Below, piece by piece: positions 48,401 to 54,022 of a stretch of DNA of 64,000 bases. Every line of letters starts with the position of its first letter. The stretch's first letter is position 1. Made by a program: the position numbers and the translations under genes. The DNA comes from JASHVB01 sp049522565 (lineage in GTDB: Bacteria > Pseudomonadota > Alphaproteobacteria > Acetobacterales > Acetobacteraceae): the NCBI GenBank assembly GCA_049522565.1, contig JBEKNT010000001.1:1-64000 (forward strand), given 5' to 3'. The notes beneath the pieces are model-generated. The model had not been told where the DNA came from, did not search any database, and worked only from the letters and a program-made list of their open reading frames with translations.

Positions 48401-49705
48401 AGTTTCACCCTGGCCAACGTGTTCCGGCCGACCACGATCACCGTCGCCAATACCGCGCCCACGGGCATCGGCAATCTGACGCTGACCGGCGATATCGAGG
48501 ATCCGATCGGTGCGATCAGCCTGAGCGCCGCCGGCGGCAACATCGTGGCGTCGGGCAACGCGGAGCTGGTGCGGGGCGCGTCGGTTACCCTGGATGCCGG
48601 CGGCAACATCGGCACAGCGGCGCAACGGCTGACCGTGGATGTGGTGGACAGTCCGCAGGCCGGGATCACGCTGAACGCCAGTGCCGGCGGCGACCTGAAC
48701 CTCGCGGTGCAAGCGCGGCTGCGCGATCCGTCGGCCTTCATCTTCACGCCGACGCTGGGCGACCTTGTCGCGGGCGGCAGCATCAACCTCGATCTGTTGC
48801 AGCCGGTGCGCGACAACACGGTTGTGGGGCCGGAATACAAGGTCACGGTCTACGACCAGTCGCCGACCTACGGACTTTTGACGACCACGCACAACGAGAA
48901 CGCCTGGCCGAACGACGTTGGCGGGCCGCAGCCGCTGCCGCCCGGCGTCTTCGCCACCGGGAGCACGCCGTACGCCGCGACCTACTCGATCGGCCTGCTG
49001 GAAGCGGGTGGCAGCATCAGCGTGATCGACCCGGGCTCGACCCCCATCGGGCTGGCCGCGAAGGTCGAGTTGTTCACCGCGGGCGGCAGCATCAGCGCGA
49101 CGATGAGCGGCGACATCACGCTGACCGAGACCACCGGCAACCTGCGCGTCGGCAAGATCGACTCGACGGGCGGCAGTGTGACGCTGACCGCGCTGGCCGG
49201 CAGCATCGTCGGCCCGGCACCCGGGGGCGCCGGGCAGCCGGCAAGTGTGATCGGCGACAATATCGCACTGACGGCGGCACAGGGCAGCATCGGCAGCCTG
49301 AACGACGCGCTGAATATCCAGTTGCTCGGGGGCAAGCTGGACGCGCTCGCGCGGAACGGCATCAACATCTACGACGTCTCGGGCGCCTTGCCGATCGACT
49401 CAGTCGCGGCCGGCGGCGCGGTACTGATTGGGACTGCGGGGGGGAACATCCTGGTGGCGCCCGGCGCCGCCGGCCCGGAGGTGGTGGGCCAGACGGTCGC
49501 GCTGACCGCCAAGGGTGGCATCGGCATCACGGGGAACCCGCTGGTCGTGCAGTCCGCCGCCCCGAACGGGGTCACGAGCAACGCAACCGGCCGCACCTAC
49601 ATCGACGAGGTCGAGGGCGTGGTGCTGCACGAGGCCGGGTTGACCTGGACGCTGGGTGACGGCGGCACCAGCGCCGGCAGAGTGAATTGGGCGAGCCTGC
49701 TTTGA
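30497..49705 (+). CDS. Giant LEPR-XLL repeat protein, adhesin-like
   Basis: 6402 residues in one uninterrupted frame; AAGG about 10 bases before the ATG. The N-terminus is short and very basic (RRQRRLAANRR) and then carries LVFEALEPRVLLSADAL: the LEPR-XLL motif at 37-43 that marks the start of many very long bacterial proteins. No ordinary Sec signal. The rest is Ala/Gly/Thr/Asp-rich beta-helix-like repeats with strands such as VTAGGDVTV and GGSVSVN, without any cysteine on reading through. About 360-residue super-repeats occur at about 929, 1298 and 1656. Near residues 5220-5420 a GDKVVY...GL.xGxTYxV unit is repeated three times. The end, LTWTLGDGGTSAGRVNWASLL, shows neither RTX repeats nor an LPXTG or PEP-CTERM signal. 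Likely a secreted surface fibre exported by the machinery encoded downstream. Confidence 0.92.
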   Translation: MAFPFLMAALRAHGERRQRRLAANRRQAEGRLVFEALEPRVLLSADALTVALSGDAAHPMAHDVVVEAVSQALPNIESATVQMVQVVDLAANDQVLASAPLGSVSGIKITSGTGDTSLTVATASFGTANVPAITFAGGNGNNTLAVTGSKTTDWNITGNDAGTVTGSAAITFTGVANLSGGAENTNVFTVTQDGALTGTLSGTPDGSAGGNDSLVFKSDTVTNAAFTAAGPHSGTIDMDGSVFTYAGLTPIIFSGNASNITITGTANTDDLTLADTNVAGQLEVASLNNSLESVTFARPSVSLTVDFGTGSNDSLQIGTVQLAGASLTVAGGNGTDSISVDANAYVSTRDTTGNALTAPSVGNSGDLSLSAETITVNTGAKLYANANSGFTSGDVTLDAGSQGGAGQTAAASIAVHGAQIVGGDVDLDSAAGATATITQQTLATLSLDATAQTAIDGASGILATVGDVQIDANVDVTGQVTANAAPLGSLNADAALALSDVTADGAATVSGTTVLGAAGAVDVHSGNTTSVTTLADGSTGGATAVGGAIALADVSTGSTAQLGTGVKVAATTVAVEADSADVVGTTANATAGGATANGAAAQAALAGATTPDGSVTVAAALAATTLKDTNTATSDATTVTTTGGFDVIADTSRLVDTGAIAIGVQGGPGVGAAVALNAISVSSSATLGDTSTIYGNADVDVGTLRTGDIFGAVALSGAGSTDVGVAGALAVNAVSDDAFAGIAAAAQVSLPTGSLTVGVGQDGDAITDALAFLNGASPDPGVGASVAIAPVHFSAEAGVQAGAQLSVGTASSATESDASFSVDAQRTITTVADGGVADGTATAAALALTVAQDGASAELDAGAVVTVQGNLTLTATQTSDVHTSGSAEAGATATVAAFGIVLDNTDATTAATVVAQDAVSLTATGQTASTTLATAGPVGAQDGGPNAAALIAAELGFIGNPPGVTLPTPATADGAFGVAAAMALGVAIGRVSATVLPETASKEAISAQQISLEAAGEVTATTRADASPIDLTSGRVDVGAALALQTGQAIIVAEVDSPISAPDIALLAEAAPGTGITPNTVAGLFTVQAIAGAGESDVGVAGAMAIAGDGITVQALLDSAATSTSSGVVVLAAVGDSTSNVDATALSAADGVGAGASFSLNVSDATVTAEIEDGGSVTGTPGLLLGANGGQNATTTAEGGTDAGTATGAAFALAVVTDEITAGLTTRATAAAGTAILRATGDTTATTTTTGAADGQYAAIGASLALGILVDDVSADVAGRLIATGPVTMTATGTNTQTTTADAGSLGAEDGSLSAGALLANQLALLNDPNGIIVPALTTGAGTVGVAAALSFGVDDATVETDISGRVLTEGDLTMTATGGTTAKSEASGATVDPSLDGTGVAAAVAVMVATPKVSARIDGDALAADATLTANMATPTGHDIESNAESGAGDPNTGVAGSFALTVAAPVTEAVIGGSGILETLPGGNVTLSATGASQIAADARAEILGPGRSGLGASVALDIALDDTHAMLDQGAQVLDANNLTLTAKGTYGSAAHAEAGDQSGGAAGAIAINVAPQDTEAEANPGPSLTLTGTLMLQAEQNQGSIADANGGSSDRGGGFGAALAVNAPVASTTALLDRGANVANAINVIADSTASAEAEATAGIKGGSDDGTADGLSAQWLGVAGTDGSTTPPTIPSISAALANGAQQLGLTLPEVDAAAALSVDAAFGTTSASIAGGDPIIAGGNVLVLATGGSTADSQADASAITTADAGAVGFGFAVDFDDQALDASIGAGTPVSAQSITVQATVPREQAQQASAEAMSGAGASDGIAGALALSLVDNSTEAQILSTAPITAPGFIVVEATGDTSSAATAGEDVNGTVAGTGISLAGNLMVDHTAANVIAGADLNSLGQIRIEADGTQSLQSESAGTATAGLGAVPASLTADVLLATTAASVGDGAKIDTGITGGTATQNLLVLADDSTSLNATAGSLGAGALAGAGAAAQFSDLLKQTTADMDGTVQVAGSVEVEAQSKEAGFTAADAGAMAAGVSVAGGAGVQMGDLLTHAAIDGDAHVRAVGDVVVTALDTTQMDVFAGAVNAAVAASAGAGIGAIGLMKTTEALIENNAVVDAEGEGAGTQVANGFTISFVPGSSIPGEVAKPFLPSALTDIFGILLNNPLHNLISPVGSIPSDDFSSQDRVATPTFTTVHGVAVTALSHDDLALQATGLGASDVAGLELSASGVVDNATTRAEIGAGALVDQSGLPSSTSQSVLVFADGDTQAMVIAGTDSISGLLAVGPAAALLAIDPDTIAFIGAGAKVSAIDDLTVQAVGTDDLLTDATDVVASDLSVAGSVDALVLGGETYAYVDANATVIAGGSVSIVANETSQSENVAGALSDGTSGPVAVGASAGISLVATDTEAWIASDAHVTALGLETDQVPGIETDPTSATDFTVIEGVSVLATTNDLVMDLVANGSAGGFAAFIGSGAGVVIGNTTAAYIGTGAVVHAGAFGLNGLPLANATPATVSVGAVDNTHSFDGIASVVDGDLAISGAADAGVMRDATSATIDAGATIKASGDVDVAAWSTEVVDSFVGGLGLTSGGIELNVSASVYSIGAVAGSDLLDPLSVVGGPGSLESYLDGLLQGMVAQAGQGIVGILNQYAAGVGGQQAAATQLAALTPNDPVTGALTASNLGKIGTLANIDDAKVTAYGNVGVTAVDAVTPDLDTSFTFSYSFGSNDQNLNLSLDGGLLAGRANATASITGGSDVTATDNVAVQSQASTTQTVNSTYAFNSSSDNSSALVDDSRLTAGGDVTVNAQMNGYNKYSGILPGINGLKIRTSYNNEQNTTIASVTGHSVIDADGTVTVNAFSTSEDHTIADGATLLDQGFEGSFTLGVALAWNQIGDTTSATITDSNALAASVAVTATADTEDFTVALGIGDGDNNSVSLGGSGAENLMNDIVSASIEGATVLAPGGVSVLSTDDESLTAITGAAVARTNYGISAAVSLNTSEDVVSAEIGDSTVTTDSGGIQVVAVGTGNMSSLAAGVAQGKNLAGGVGAPVDTLGMLILADVTKGSVLTTGAGVTVTATGNGTIMTLAGGVAIALNQVGVGAAVSINNASDSVTAQIVGSQVTAGGAVDVEALSDPTIEALAFGFAYAPTIAVGGSVAYSYIDDTTTAEVDNSGKTGSKIYAGDGAITVMATDAPYIEVLTGAIAASSGEVAVAASVSINNVNDTVTVGVNDATLTAPVGPIIVQGVASPNILSIAVGGSGDETFAGVGAVADDNVGSTMTVTVGTATAVLTAPVVTVDGADNSNIGSAAYGVAGSGTVSIAGAVATNTITGGMVVSLDSDGVIDAQVADVEATNAATIEVMTGAADGAGTASGGAATSVNAITDDATSQVVGGKINAADTSVTASQTGTIEALATIGSGAGTADLVASVTTNNIYDAATATISSGAVINTGSGGSLTLSSTNGGDIESLSGAINGAGAAAINGAVANNNISLLTSTPGGANTTLENSTVTGGSANVDATDSATILSVAISGGGASTAAVGGSVTKANGNITATVAVTNNKETLTGALDIAASDSGDITTAAGNAEGAGTFAGGAAIAINTLNNNVTATLTGGNANVGSLSVTATANGSLGAVGAIGGGAGTVALDVSDTENTITGSLAAAITGGAVVTANGAVTVGATDQSQIESLSGAADGAGTVGGGAARAHNRIGAVASDPIASDPGDADPDEPSDATPSQAATTATIDDGSFVEGESVAVTAAFTGSIETAAIAGSGAGTAAIAGALTDNLIGDQVTSSISGANTTVFAAGVGQGQITVSATDGATIKSLAGSATGAGVVAVGVSAAVNKLRNAADASIDAANVWSLSGSVAVIASENGLIESISVAGSGGGDVALDAAVSLNDIADDIGATVDDSALVRAAQDITLHASDGGTIESSADGLAISGGFSGAGAVATNEIGDQITAGVTDATLRAIDDSVFILTDDSAGIENFSFAAGAGSIGLTATVSVNEIDNVLMAEIDASTVTAGNDVALDSTDNSSIGSIASQFSFGVLVGAGGAAAYNQIENSVGATIDDGSVVTASSGDVLVEAQEQATIQTLAAGAAGGTVGIGGSVSVSIIANTVDATIANATVTAAGNVGIIADDQDTIDAYGGELAGGFVGAAGSVAVVTLESQITASVENATVAARGITPALIMPDIDQTTGAAVNGSAGGVVVAARDLENAKVIAVTGAGGLGAIAGTVSDVHTATVTDAHITGSQINSASKPGSGVTVHASQATIVTTTLGAIAGGFVAVGGAVQVTTIDNRTQAYIADQVTGRETPGTATAVYANTINVSTATYENVSPTTVGVTVGAVAISGSVAYTNIASSSDAFVRDALLQAKNGAASITVAAEDNASIGTFAGDVSAGFVGAGAAVAVSEIGDTTLATLEGARLDANGAITVSASSTGNITDVAAGAAGGAVGIAGAVLVDSISTETEAATESYGGAATLINQDPGFAGTPGRDGGSLQSVTIEATGNETLDGTAGAAAIGLGAAGAGIQVGSIADLVAANVEGGTVITAAGNVSVTAKDQRNASSDAIAVAGGLLALSGAFSIITIGGAFDPSSVAQVNAGDTGSGPTNDQQLVSNANSSIDEEPAASGISTNQQTTAEGPSATVAQNAVGKLNQPAPTVGDNLFATPTNVSGTFATVDSTGSGGAPRITAGGNIAISASDGFSLNVSDGSGGGGLVSLGLSVGLATVTDTTTASATGGAVLAAGGDITVDANDASSSLSGVGVTTGSVGAIAVGGAVGDATLNLDVTAELGPDVTVTRAAGVDINTTQTANLAANGFDIAGGLAALGDVTTSTTIGGTVVAEVGQGSDLGSAATPIGTLTIAASGSDIGTASTTAGSGGVVAGESNSADATVNPDFSAVLDSDTTSDVAGSVAIVVQTSGVATTSAEGVTIGAGAIGLSDAEATLAIGDSARIGDDAMLTAGGNVTISAEHTTTADPLGQPNGSGVTATADSSGGGAISGNGATAGAYDNSTVAARVGEGSTVDAGGTLAILATVSNSAQANTNTLSIGVVAIGGQTATANTEGQATAALGNGTTVRAFGLEVEGAANDASDATSIAAAGGIFGTTVGAEADTDASPKVTASIGSNANVAVLSTVDVLAIAEPFTNGLAQGSTVSGFYAGGSSNANSSGTPDVEAEIEQDSVVKAGGGVQILAEVPTIGEISNGTFDASNGTVVSLANNEFYLVSPTLLQTGDQVVYETDGGKPIGGLTDGRTYSVINDGNGISLGQTFTGAQVNAATGTIQFAAPDGFMTGDKVVYSANGGTPIGGLVSGETYYVRVINPTTIKLATSLAEAEQVGESFNPTLITGGNLITLANNGFTNGEAVTYRSTGAGVAGLVNGDTYFVQRVNANQFRLSALPNGPALSISPGFFTGGQTLGAEGVAIDGAGITSPQSLTFDLTSLGTGVQRLAGVGGAAALLPFTPNDTYDATANASGGALVGNVGSQTDTTINGTTTAVIGSNTTVQSGGELTISVTAQRPSTAVASGIGAGLVGLGSGSVTTNDTENTSITVGDGSSLVAGQDVMIDVDGGVDANASSQSNGGGAVKVATSNTTVTVDPTTGIFVGQGARITAAFQVTLGAQGEVGGLDQASSGGFGFFASDSDSYTTVTIGAPVNDGTDPAVLSVQIGDGANLSGGNILLIASYDGLNPQVDTYADATGGTVYPTAISSLNMATNALVDVGAGAILSAANQVTLLTNYGAGGTYTLSAVTDRTAVVGHQDAGVGDFQQLASNIDVEDGAVITAHNLQASATIGASEPNIEALEGGYNGDEQPDNIQQSATEIRNIVFDGEAVLTAGPSPVLVVNEFGQIAYEYGVTASVSGGNIVVNPITDTSPGVATFSSDEGSQWMASGNGVEGMQEGSVISGTEGSITFVDTFPSVTLDNGSALNMVVNGIDPVLRTPGAAVNVQLDDTSLFSFTLANVFRPTTITVANTAPTGIGNLTLTGDIEDPIGAISLSAAGGNIVASGNAELVRGASVTLDAGGNIGTAAQRLTVDVVDSPQAGITLNASAGGDLNLAVQARLRDPSAFIFTPTLGDLVAGGSINLDLLQPVRDNTVVGPEYKVTVYDQSPTYGLLTTTHNENAWPNDVGGPQPLPPGVFATGSTPYAATYSIGLLEAGGSISVIDPGSTPIGLAAKVELFTAGGSISATMSGDITLTETTGNLRVGKIDSTGGSVTLTALAGSIVGPAPGGAGQPASVIGDNIALTAAQGSIGSLNDALNIQLLGGKLDALARNGINIYDVSGALPIDSVAAGGAVLIGTAGGNILVAPGAAGPEVVGQTVALTAKGGIGITGNPLVVQSAAPNGVTSNATGRTYIDEVEGVVLHEAGLTWTLGDGGTSAGRVNWASLL
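33281..36500 (+). repeat. Super-repeats of about 360 residues inside the giant gene
   Basis: Related segments begin near 33281 (ATAGPVGAQDGG), 34388 (ADAGSLGAEDGS) and 35462 (ATAGIKGGSDDG). Each is followed by a variable LxxxxGIxxP-like loop and an AAALSxxVxxATxxT strand, spaced about 1100 and 1075 bases. Similarity is at protein level and diverged. The right-hand end is approximate. Confidence 0.55.
46150..46740 (+). repeat. Three copies of a GDxVxY/GETYYV unit in the giant gene
   Basis: LLQTGDQVVYETDGGKPIGG, FMTGDKVVYSANGGTPIGG and FTNGEAVTYRSTGAGVAG, each followed by GL-x2-G-x-TYxV-x-x-x-(N)-x-x-I/F-x-L, about 60 residues apart. A small beta-rich module repeated in tandem near the C-terminal end. 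Confidence 0.7.
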
Positions 49706-49720
49706 GCCCGCGCGAGAATC

Positions 49721-49773
49721 CTCCCCCTCGGCTTGACCCGCGTCGCGGCGCAAGCCCGCAAAGCGAGGGGGAG
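49721..49773. repeat. Nested hairpin repeat
   Basis: CTCCCCCTCG (49721-49730) pairs with 49764-49773; inside it GCTTG pairs with CAAGC. It resembles the element at 51692-51754 in outer stem and inner arm. Located between the giant gene and the GAF-HlyD gene; no T-run follows, so not a typical terminator, though it could attenuate readthrough. Confidence 0.6.
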
Positions 49774-49809
49774 AATGCTTCAGCCCGCACACAAGCGGGC
49801 GATGTCACC

Positions 49810-51678
49810 ATGCTGGAACCGGCGCTGTGGCGTCAGCTTGCGGACGCGGCCGAGCCGGCGGCGCGGGCCGCGTCCTGGGCGGCACTGGTAACCAGGCTGA
49901 TCCCGGGAGCGTATCAGGCGACGGTGGTCCTGGCCGGACCCGAGGGCTTTGCCCCCATCGCGCTCTGGCCGGCGGGCCAGCCGCCGGGGAACCTGCTGAT
50001 GGCGGCGGTCGAGGCGGCGCTGGAACAGCGTGCGGGTGCCGTGCGCCTGGGACGCGCCGCCGGCGCAGGGCGGGACGCGGCGGCCGGGGAGGGTGCGGCG
50101 CGCAACGGCGGAGACCGGGAGGGCGCAGTCGCCCTGCCCCTGCTCGCCGGCACCGCGTTGCTGGGTGCCGCGGCGGTAGCCCTCACCGGCACCGATGACG
50201 CCCGGATCCGTGCCGCCATGCGGCACCTGCAATGGGGCGCCGGCTGGCTGCGCGGCAGCGCCGGCGCGACGGACAACGATGCGAGCCCGGGTCCGGAGTC
50301 GCACCAGGTCCTCGGCCCGCACCAGATCCTGGAATTGCTCGCCGCGGTGGTCGAGGAGACCAGCTTCCGTGCCGCGGCCCAGCGCGTGGTGACCGAGACC
50401 GCGATCCGCTTCGGTTGCGACCGGGTCAGCCTTGGGCTGTTGCGCGGCACCACGATGAAGGTCGATGCCATCTCGCACAGCGCTGTGGTGGAAGCCCGCA
50501 GCGGCACCACGCGCTTGCTGGCGGACGCCATGGCCGAGGCGGTGGACCAGCGGGCACTGCTGCGCTTTCCGCCCACCACCGAGGACGCGCTCGAGCCGTT
50601 GGCGCGGCACGCCCAGGAGCAGCTCGCCGCCCCGAGCGGCGCGGCCATTCTGACCATCCCGCTGTTGCAGCAGGACCGGGCGATCGGCGCGCTGCTGTTG
50701 GAACGGCCGGGCGCGCATCCTCTGGCGGCGGTGGACATCGCGCGGCTGGATGCGCTGGCCGCCTTGGTCGGGCCGGTGCTGGCGGAGAAGTGGCGCGACG
50801 ACCGCTGGGTGGCGACCAAGGTCGGCGAGAGCCTGGCGCGCCAGACCCGGCTGCTGTTGGGTCCGACCCACGTCGCACGCAAGCTCACGATGCTTGCGAT
50901 GGTGCTGTTCGCCGTGCTCGCCGGCACCTGGCACGGCGAATACCACATCATCGCCGAGGCCCGCCTGGAGGGCACCGTCCGCCGCAGCATCGTGTCCGGC
51001 CTCGATGGCTTCCTGCGGGAGGCGCCGGTGCGCGCCGGCGACCGGGTGCATGCCGGCGACCTGCTGGCAGCGCTCGACGACCGGGACCTGACGCTGGAAC
51101 GGTTGCGCTGGACGACCGAGCGTCAGCAACGGCAGTTCGAACTGGAACGCGCCATCGGCGACCGCCGGCGCGCCGAGACCAACATCCTCCAGGCGCAGCT
51201 CGCCCAAGCGAACGCCCAGGTCGAGCTGGCGGATGCCCAGCTCGCCCGTACCCGGTTCGTGGCCCCGTTCGATGCGCTGGTGGTGGCCGGCGACCACAGC
51301 CAGTCGATCGGCGGCGCGGTCCGCCGGGGCGACGTGTTGTTCGAACTGGCCCCGCTGGAGGACTGGCGTGTCCTGCTGGAGGTCGAGGAGTCGCAGGTCG
51401 CGGATGTGCGGCCGGGCCAGCACGGCAGGCTGGTGATCGCCGCGATGCCGTATCAGGGCCTGGACTTCACCGTCACCCGCGTCACGCCGGTCGCCGAGGT
51501 CAACGACGGCCGTTCCGTGTTCCGGGTGGAGGCGGCGCTGGCCGAGGCATCGCCCCGGCTGCGGCCGGGCATGCAGGGCGTTGGGCGGATCGAGGCCGGG
51601 CAGCGGCTGGTGTCCTGGATCTGGACCCGCCGCATCGCGGAACAGGTGCGGCTGCTGTTCTGGCAGGTGTTCCCGTGA
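49810..51678 (+). CDS. GAF-domain HlyD-type membrane-fusion protein
   Basis: 622 residues from the ATG at 49810 (weak ribosome binding site). The N-terminal half, about 1-350, is cytoplasmic and includes a GAF-like domain from about residue 170 (SFRAAAQRVVTETAIRFGCD, then AILTIPLLQQDRAIGALLLE). One membrane helix (LTMLAMVLFAVLAGTW) separates it from a periplasmic HlyD part: GLDGFLREAPVRAGDRVHAG (lipoyl-like half), a coiled coil of about 60 residues, then TRFVAPFDALVVAGD and a beta-barrel. HlyD proteins bridge inner and outer membrane in type I and efflux systems; a GAF sensor on one suggests ligand-controlled export. First of four export genes after the giant gene. Confidence 0.85.
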   Translation: MLEPALWRQLADAAEPAARAASWAALVTRLIPGAYQATVVLAGPEGFAPIALWPAGQPPGNLLMAAVEAALEQRAGAVRLGRAAGAGRDAAAGEGAARNGGDREGAVALPLLAGTALLGAAAVALTGTDDARIRAAMRHLQWGAGWLRGSAGATDNDASPGPESHQVLGPHQILELLAAVVEETSFRAAAQRVVTETAIRFGCDRVSLGLLRGTTMKVDAISHSAVVEARSGTTRLLADAMAEAVDQRALLRFPPTTEDALEPLARHAQEQLAAPSGAAILTIPLLQQDRAIGALLLERPGAHPLAAVDIARLDALAALVGPVLAEKWRDDRWVATKVGESLARQTRLLLGPTHVARKLTMLAMVLFAVLAGTWHGEYHIIAEARLEGTVRRSIVSGLDGFLREAPVRAGDRVHAGDLLAALDDRDLTLERLRWTTERQQRQFELERAIGDRRRAETNILQAQLAQANAQVELADAQLARTRFVAPFDALVVAGDHSQSIGGAVRRGDVLFELAPLEDWRVLLEVEESQVADVRPGQHGRLVIAAMPYQGLDFTVTRVTPVAEVNDGRSVFRVEAALAEASPRLRPGMQGVGRIEAGQRLVSWIWTRRIAEQVRLLFWQVFP

Positions 51679-51691
51679 CGGTAGGGAAGAT

Positions 51692-51754
51692 TTCTCCCCC
51701 TCCCCCCAACCTTGATCCGCTTCGCGGCTCAAGCCCACAAGGGGAGGGGGAGAA
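51692..51754. repeat. Nested hairpin repeat, second copy
   Basis: TTCTCCCCCTCCCC (51692-51705) pairs perfectly with 51741-51754, with an inner arm CTTGATCCG/CGGCTCAAG. Same design as 49721-49773, on the other side of the GAF-HlyD gene. Confidence 0.65.
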
Positions 51755-51790
51755 GACTTGCCTTTCTGCCCCGATGCCGGGCTCCCTCTG

Positions 51791-54022
51791 ATGTCAGCAT
51801 CGTTGTTCAGCCCCGACTGGTATCGCGTTGCCGATCTTCGCCCACGGCTGCGGCCGCGCGCGGCGCTGCACCGGCGCGAAATGCGCGGCCGGCTATGGCA
51901 TCTCGCGCAGGATCACCAGAGCGGCCGGTTCTACCGGCTGTCGCCCGCGGCGTATCTGATGGTCTGCCTGCTGGACGGCCGGCGGACGCTGCGGGAGGCG
52001 TGGGAGATGGTCGGCCGCCGGCATGGCGCCGCCCAGCCGAGCCAGGAGGAAACCATCCTGTTGCTGGCCCAGCTCCACCGCGCCGACCTCCTGCTGGGTG
52101 AGCTGCCGCCCGATATCGCCGAGATCGCGCGGCGCGGCGAGCGGATGCAGCGCCACGCCTTGCTGATGCGGCTGCGCAACCCGCTCGCCTTGCGGCTGCC
52201 GCTGTTCAACCCGGACCGCTTCCTGGACCACACCATGAAGCTGGTGCGCCCGATCTTCTCGCTCCCGGGCTTGCTGCTCTGGCTGGCGCTGGTCGGCACC
52301 GGCATCGTGCTGGCTGTGGTGCACCGCGCGGAGCTCACCGCGGATGTGCTGGACCGTGCCCTGACGCTGCACGGCATCACCCTGGTGCTGCTGGCCTATC
52401 CGCTGGTGAAGGCGGCGCACGAATTCGGCCATGCCTATGCCTGCAAGCGCTGGGGTGGCGCGGTGCACGAGATGGGCGTGATGTTGCTGGTGCTGTTTCC
52501 GGTGCCGTACGTCGATGCCAGCTCGGCCACGGCGTTCCCCCGCATCTGGCAACGCGCCCTGGTCGGCGCCGCCGGCATCATGGTGGAGCTGGCACTGGCC
52601 GCGGTCGCGATGATGGTGTGGGTCGAGGCCAGCACAGGCGCGGTGCGCGCCACGGCCTTCAACGTCATGCTGATCGGCGGTGTCTCCACCCTGTTGTTCA
52701 ACGGCAATCCGCTGCTGCGGTTCGACGGCTACTACGTGCTGTGCGATTTGATCGGCCTGCCGAACCTGGCGCAACGCGGCAGCCGCTACATGCTCTACCT
52801 GGTGCAGCGCTACGGCTTCGGTCAGGCGACGCTGCACAGTCCGGCCGAGACCGCGGGCGAGAAACGCTGGCTGGTCGGCTACACGCTGGCCTCCGTCTCC
52901 TACCGCATCGTGCTGACCCTGGGCATCGCCTTGCTGCTGGCCTCCCGGTTCCTGCTGGTGGGTGCATTGCTCGGCTGCTGGAGCGTGGGCTCGCTGGTGG
53001 TCTGGCCGGTGTTGAAGGGCGTGCTGCATGTCGCGCGTGCGCCCCGGCTGGCGGGGCGGCGGCCGCGAGCGCTGCTGGTCGCGGGGTTGCTGGCCGGGGT
53101 GCCGGCGCTGCTACTGTTCGGCCTGCCGGTCCCGTACGGCACGCTCGCGCAGGGCGTGGTGCAGGTGCCGGAAGGCGCGATGCTGCGGGCCCCCACCGAA
53201 GGCGTGGTGCGGCGGGTTCTCGCGACTCCCGGAAGCCGGCTGCACCAGGGCGATCCCATTCTGGAGCTGGAGGAACCGGCCCTGCCTGCTGCGTTGGCGG
53301 TGGTGGAAGCGCAGCGCGATGAGCTGCGGCTGCGGCTGGACGCCGTGCTGCTGACCGACCGGGTCTCGGCCGAACTGCTGCGCGAGCAGGTGCGGCGCGC
53401 CGAGGCGACGGTCGCGCTCGGCCGCGCAAGGCTGGCGGAGCTGATCGTCCGCGCCCCACGCGATGGCGTGCTGGTGCTGCCGGAGGCGAGCGATCTGCCG
53501 GGCCGCTTGCTGCATCGCGGCGACGTGCTGGGCGACGTGCTGGAAGCCGGCGACGTCAGCATCCGCGTCGTGGTGCCGCAGGACCGGATCGACCTGGTGC
53601 GTGGCCGCACCAAGGGGGTGGAGGTGCGGCCGGCCTATGCGGTGTTCCGGCCGATGGCAGCGACGATTTCGCGCGAATTGCCGGGTGCGGTACGGGAGAT
53701 GCCCAGCGCGGTGCTCGGGCTTGCCGCCGGCGGCGAGATCGCCACCGACCCCACCGATGCATCCGGTCGCCGCGCGTTCGAGCAAACCTTCCTGGTCGAT
53801 GTGGTGCCGGTCGGGGCGGCGGCGAGCATGGCGCTGGCCGGTGTGACGGACCATGCCGCATCGCCCGGCGGCATGGACAGCACAACGCCCCCTGGCGTGG
53901 CGGATAGTGGCGTCTGGATCGGCGGGCGTGCCTATGTCCGCTTCGACCATGGGGAGGAACCGTTGGGATGGCGCCTGCTGCGCGGGCTGCGCCAATTGTT
54001 CCTGCATCGCCTCGATGTTTGA
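51791..54022 (+). CDS. M50 zinc metalloprotease fused to HlyD-type adaptor
   Basis: 743 residues from the ATG at 51791; a start at 51758 is possible but less natural. The N-terminal 130 residues (HLAQDHQSGRFYRLSPAAYL) resemble the PqqD-like head of such proteins. A multi-helix membrane domain carries the M50 (site-2 protease) zinc site HEFGHAY (His210, Glu211, His214) and the third ligand region NPLLRFDGYY (Asp312). From about 430 a HlyD part follows: GAMLRAPTEGVVRRVLATPG, a coiled coil, ELIVRAPRDGVLVLPE and a barrel. M50-HlyD fusions occur with peptide and RiPP exporters. Here it probably processes or guides the giant protein, perhaps at the LEPR motif (inference). Eight bases overlap with the next gene. 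Confidence 0.87.
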   Translation: MSASLFSPDWYRVADLRPRLRPRAALHRREMRGRLWHLAQDHQSGRFYRLSPAAYLMVCLLDGRRTLREAWEMVGRRHGAAQPSQEETILLLAQLHRADLLLGELPPDIAEIARRGERMQRHALLMRLRNPLALRLPLFNPDRFLDHTMKLVRPIFSLPGLLLWLALVGTGIVLAVVHRAELTADVLDRALTLHGITLVLLAYPLVKAAHEFGHAYACKRWGGAVHEMGVMLLVLFPVPYVDASSATAFPRIWQRALVGAAGIMVELALAAVAMMVWVEASTGAVRATAFNVMLIGGVSTLLFNGNPLLRFDGYYVLCDLIGLPNLAQRGSRYMLYLVQRYGFGQATLHSPAETAGEKRWLVGYTLASVSYRIVLTLGIALLLASRFLLVGALLGCWSVGSLVVWPVLKGVLHVARAPRLAGRRPRALLVAGLLAGVPALLLFGLPVPYGTLAQGVVQVPEGAMLRAPTEGVVRRVLATPGSRLHQGDPILELEEPALPAALAVVEAQRDELRLRLDAVLLTDRVSAELLREQVRRAEATVALGRARLAELIVRAPRDGVLVLPEASDLPGRLLHRGDVLGDVLEAGDVSIRVVVPQDRIDLVRGRTKGVEVRPAYAVFRPMAATISRELPGAVREMPSAVLGLAAGGEIATDPTDASGRRAFEQTFLVDVVPVGAAASMALAGVTDHAASPGGMDSTTPPGVADSGVWIGGRAYVRFDHGEEPLGWRLLRGLRQLFLHRLDV

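Noticed and set aside
49721..49773. Rho-independent terminator after the giant gene
   Set aside because: The stem is not followed by a T-run and the same structure recurs at 51692, so it is better called a repeat.
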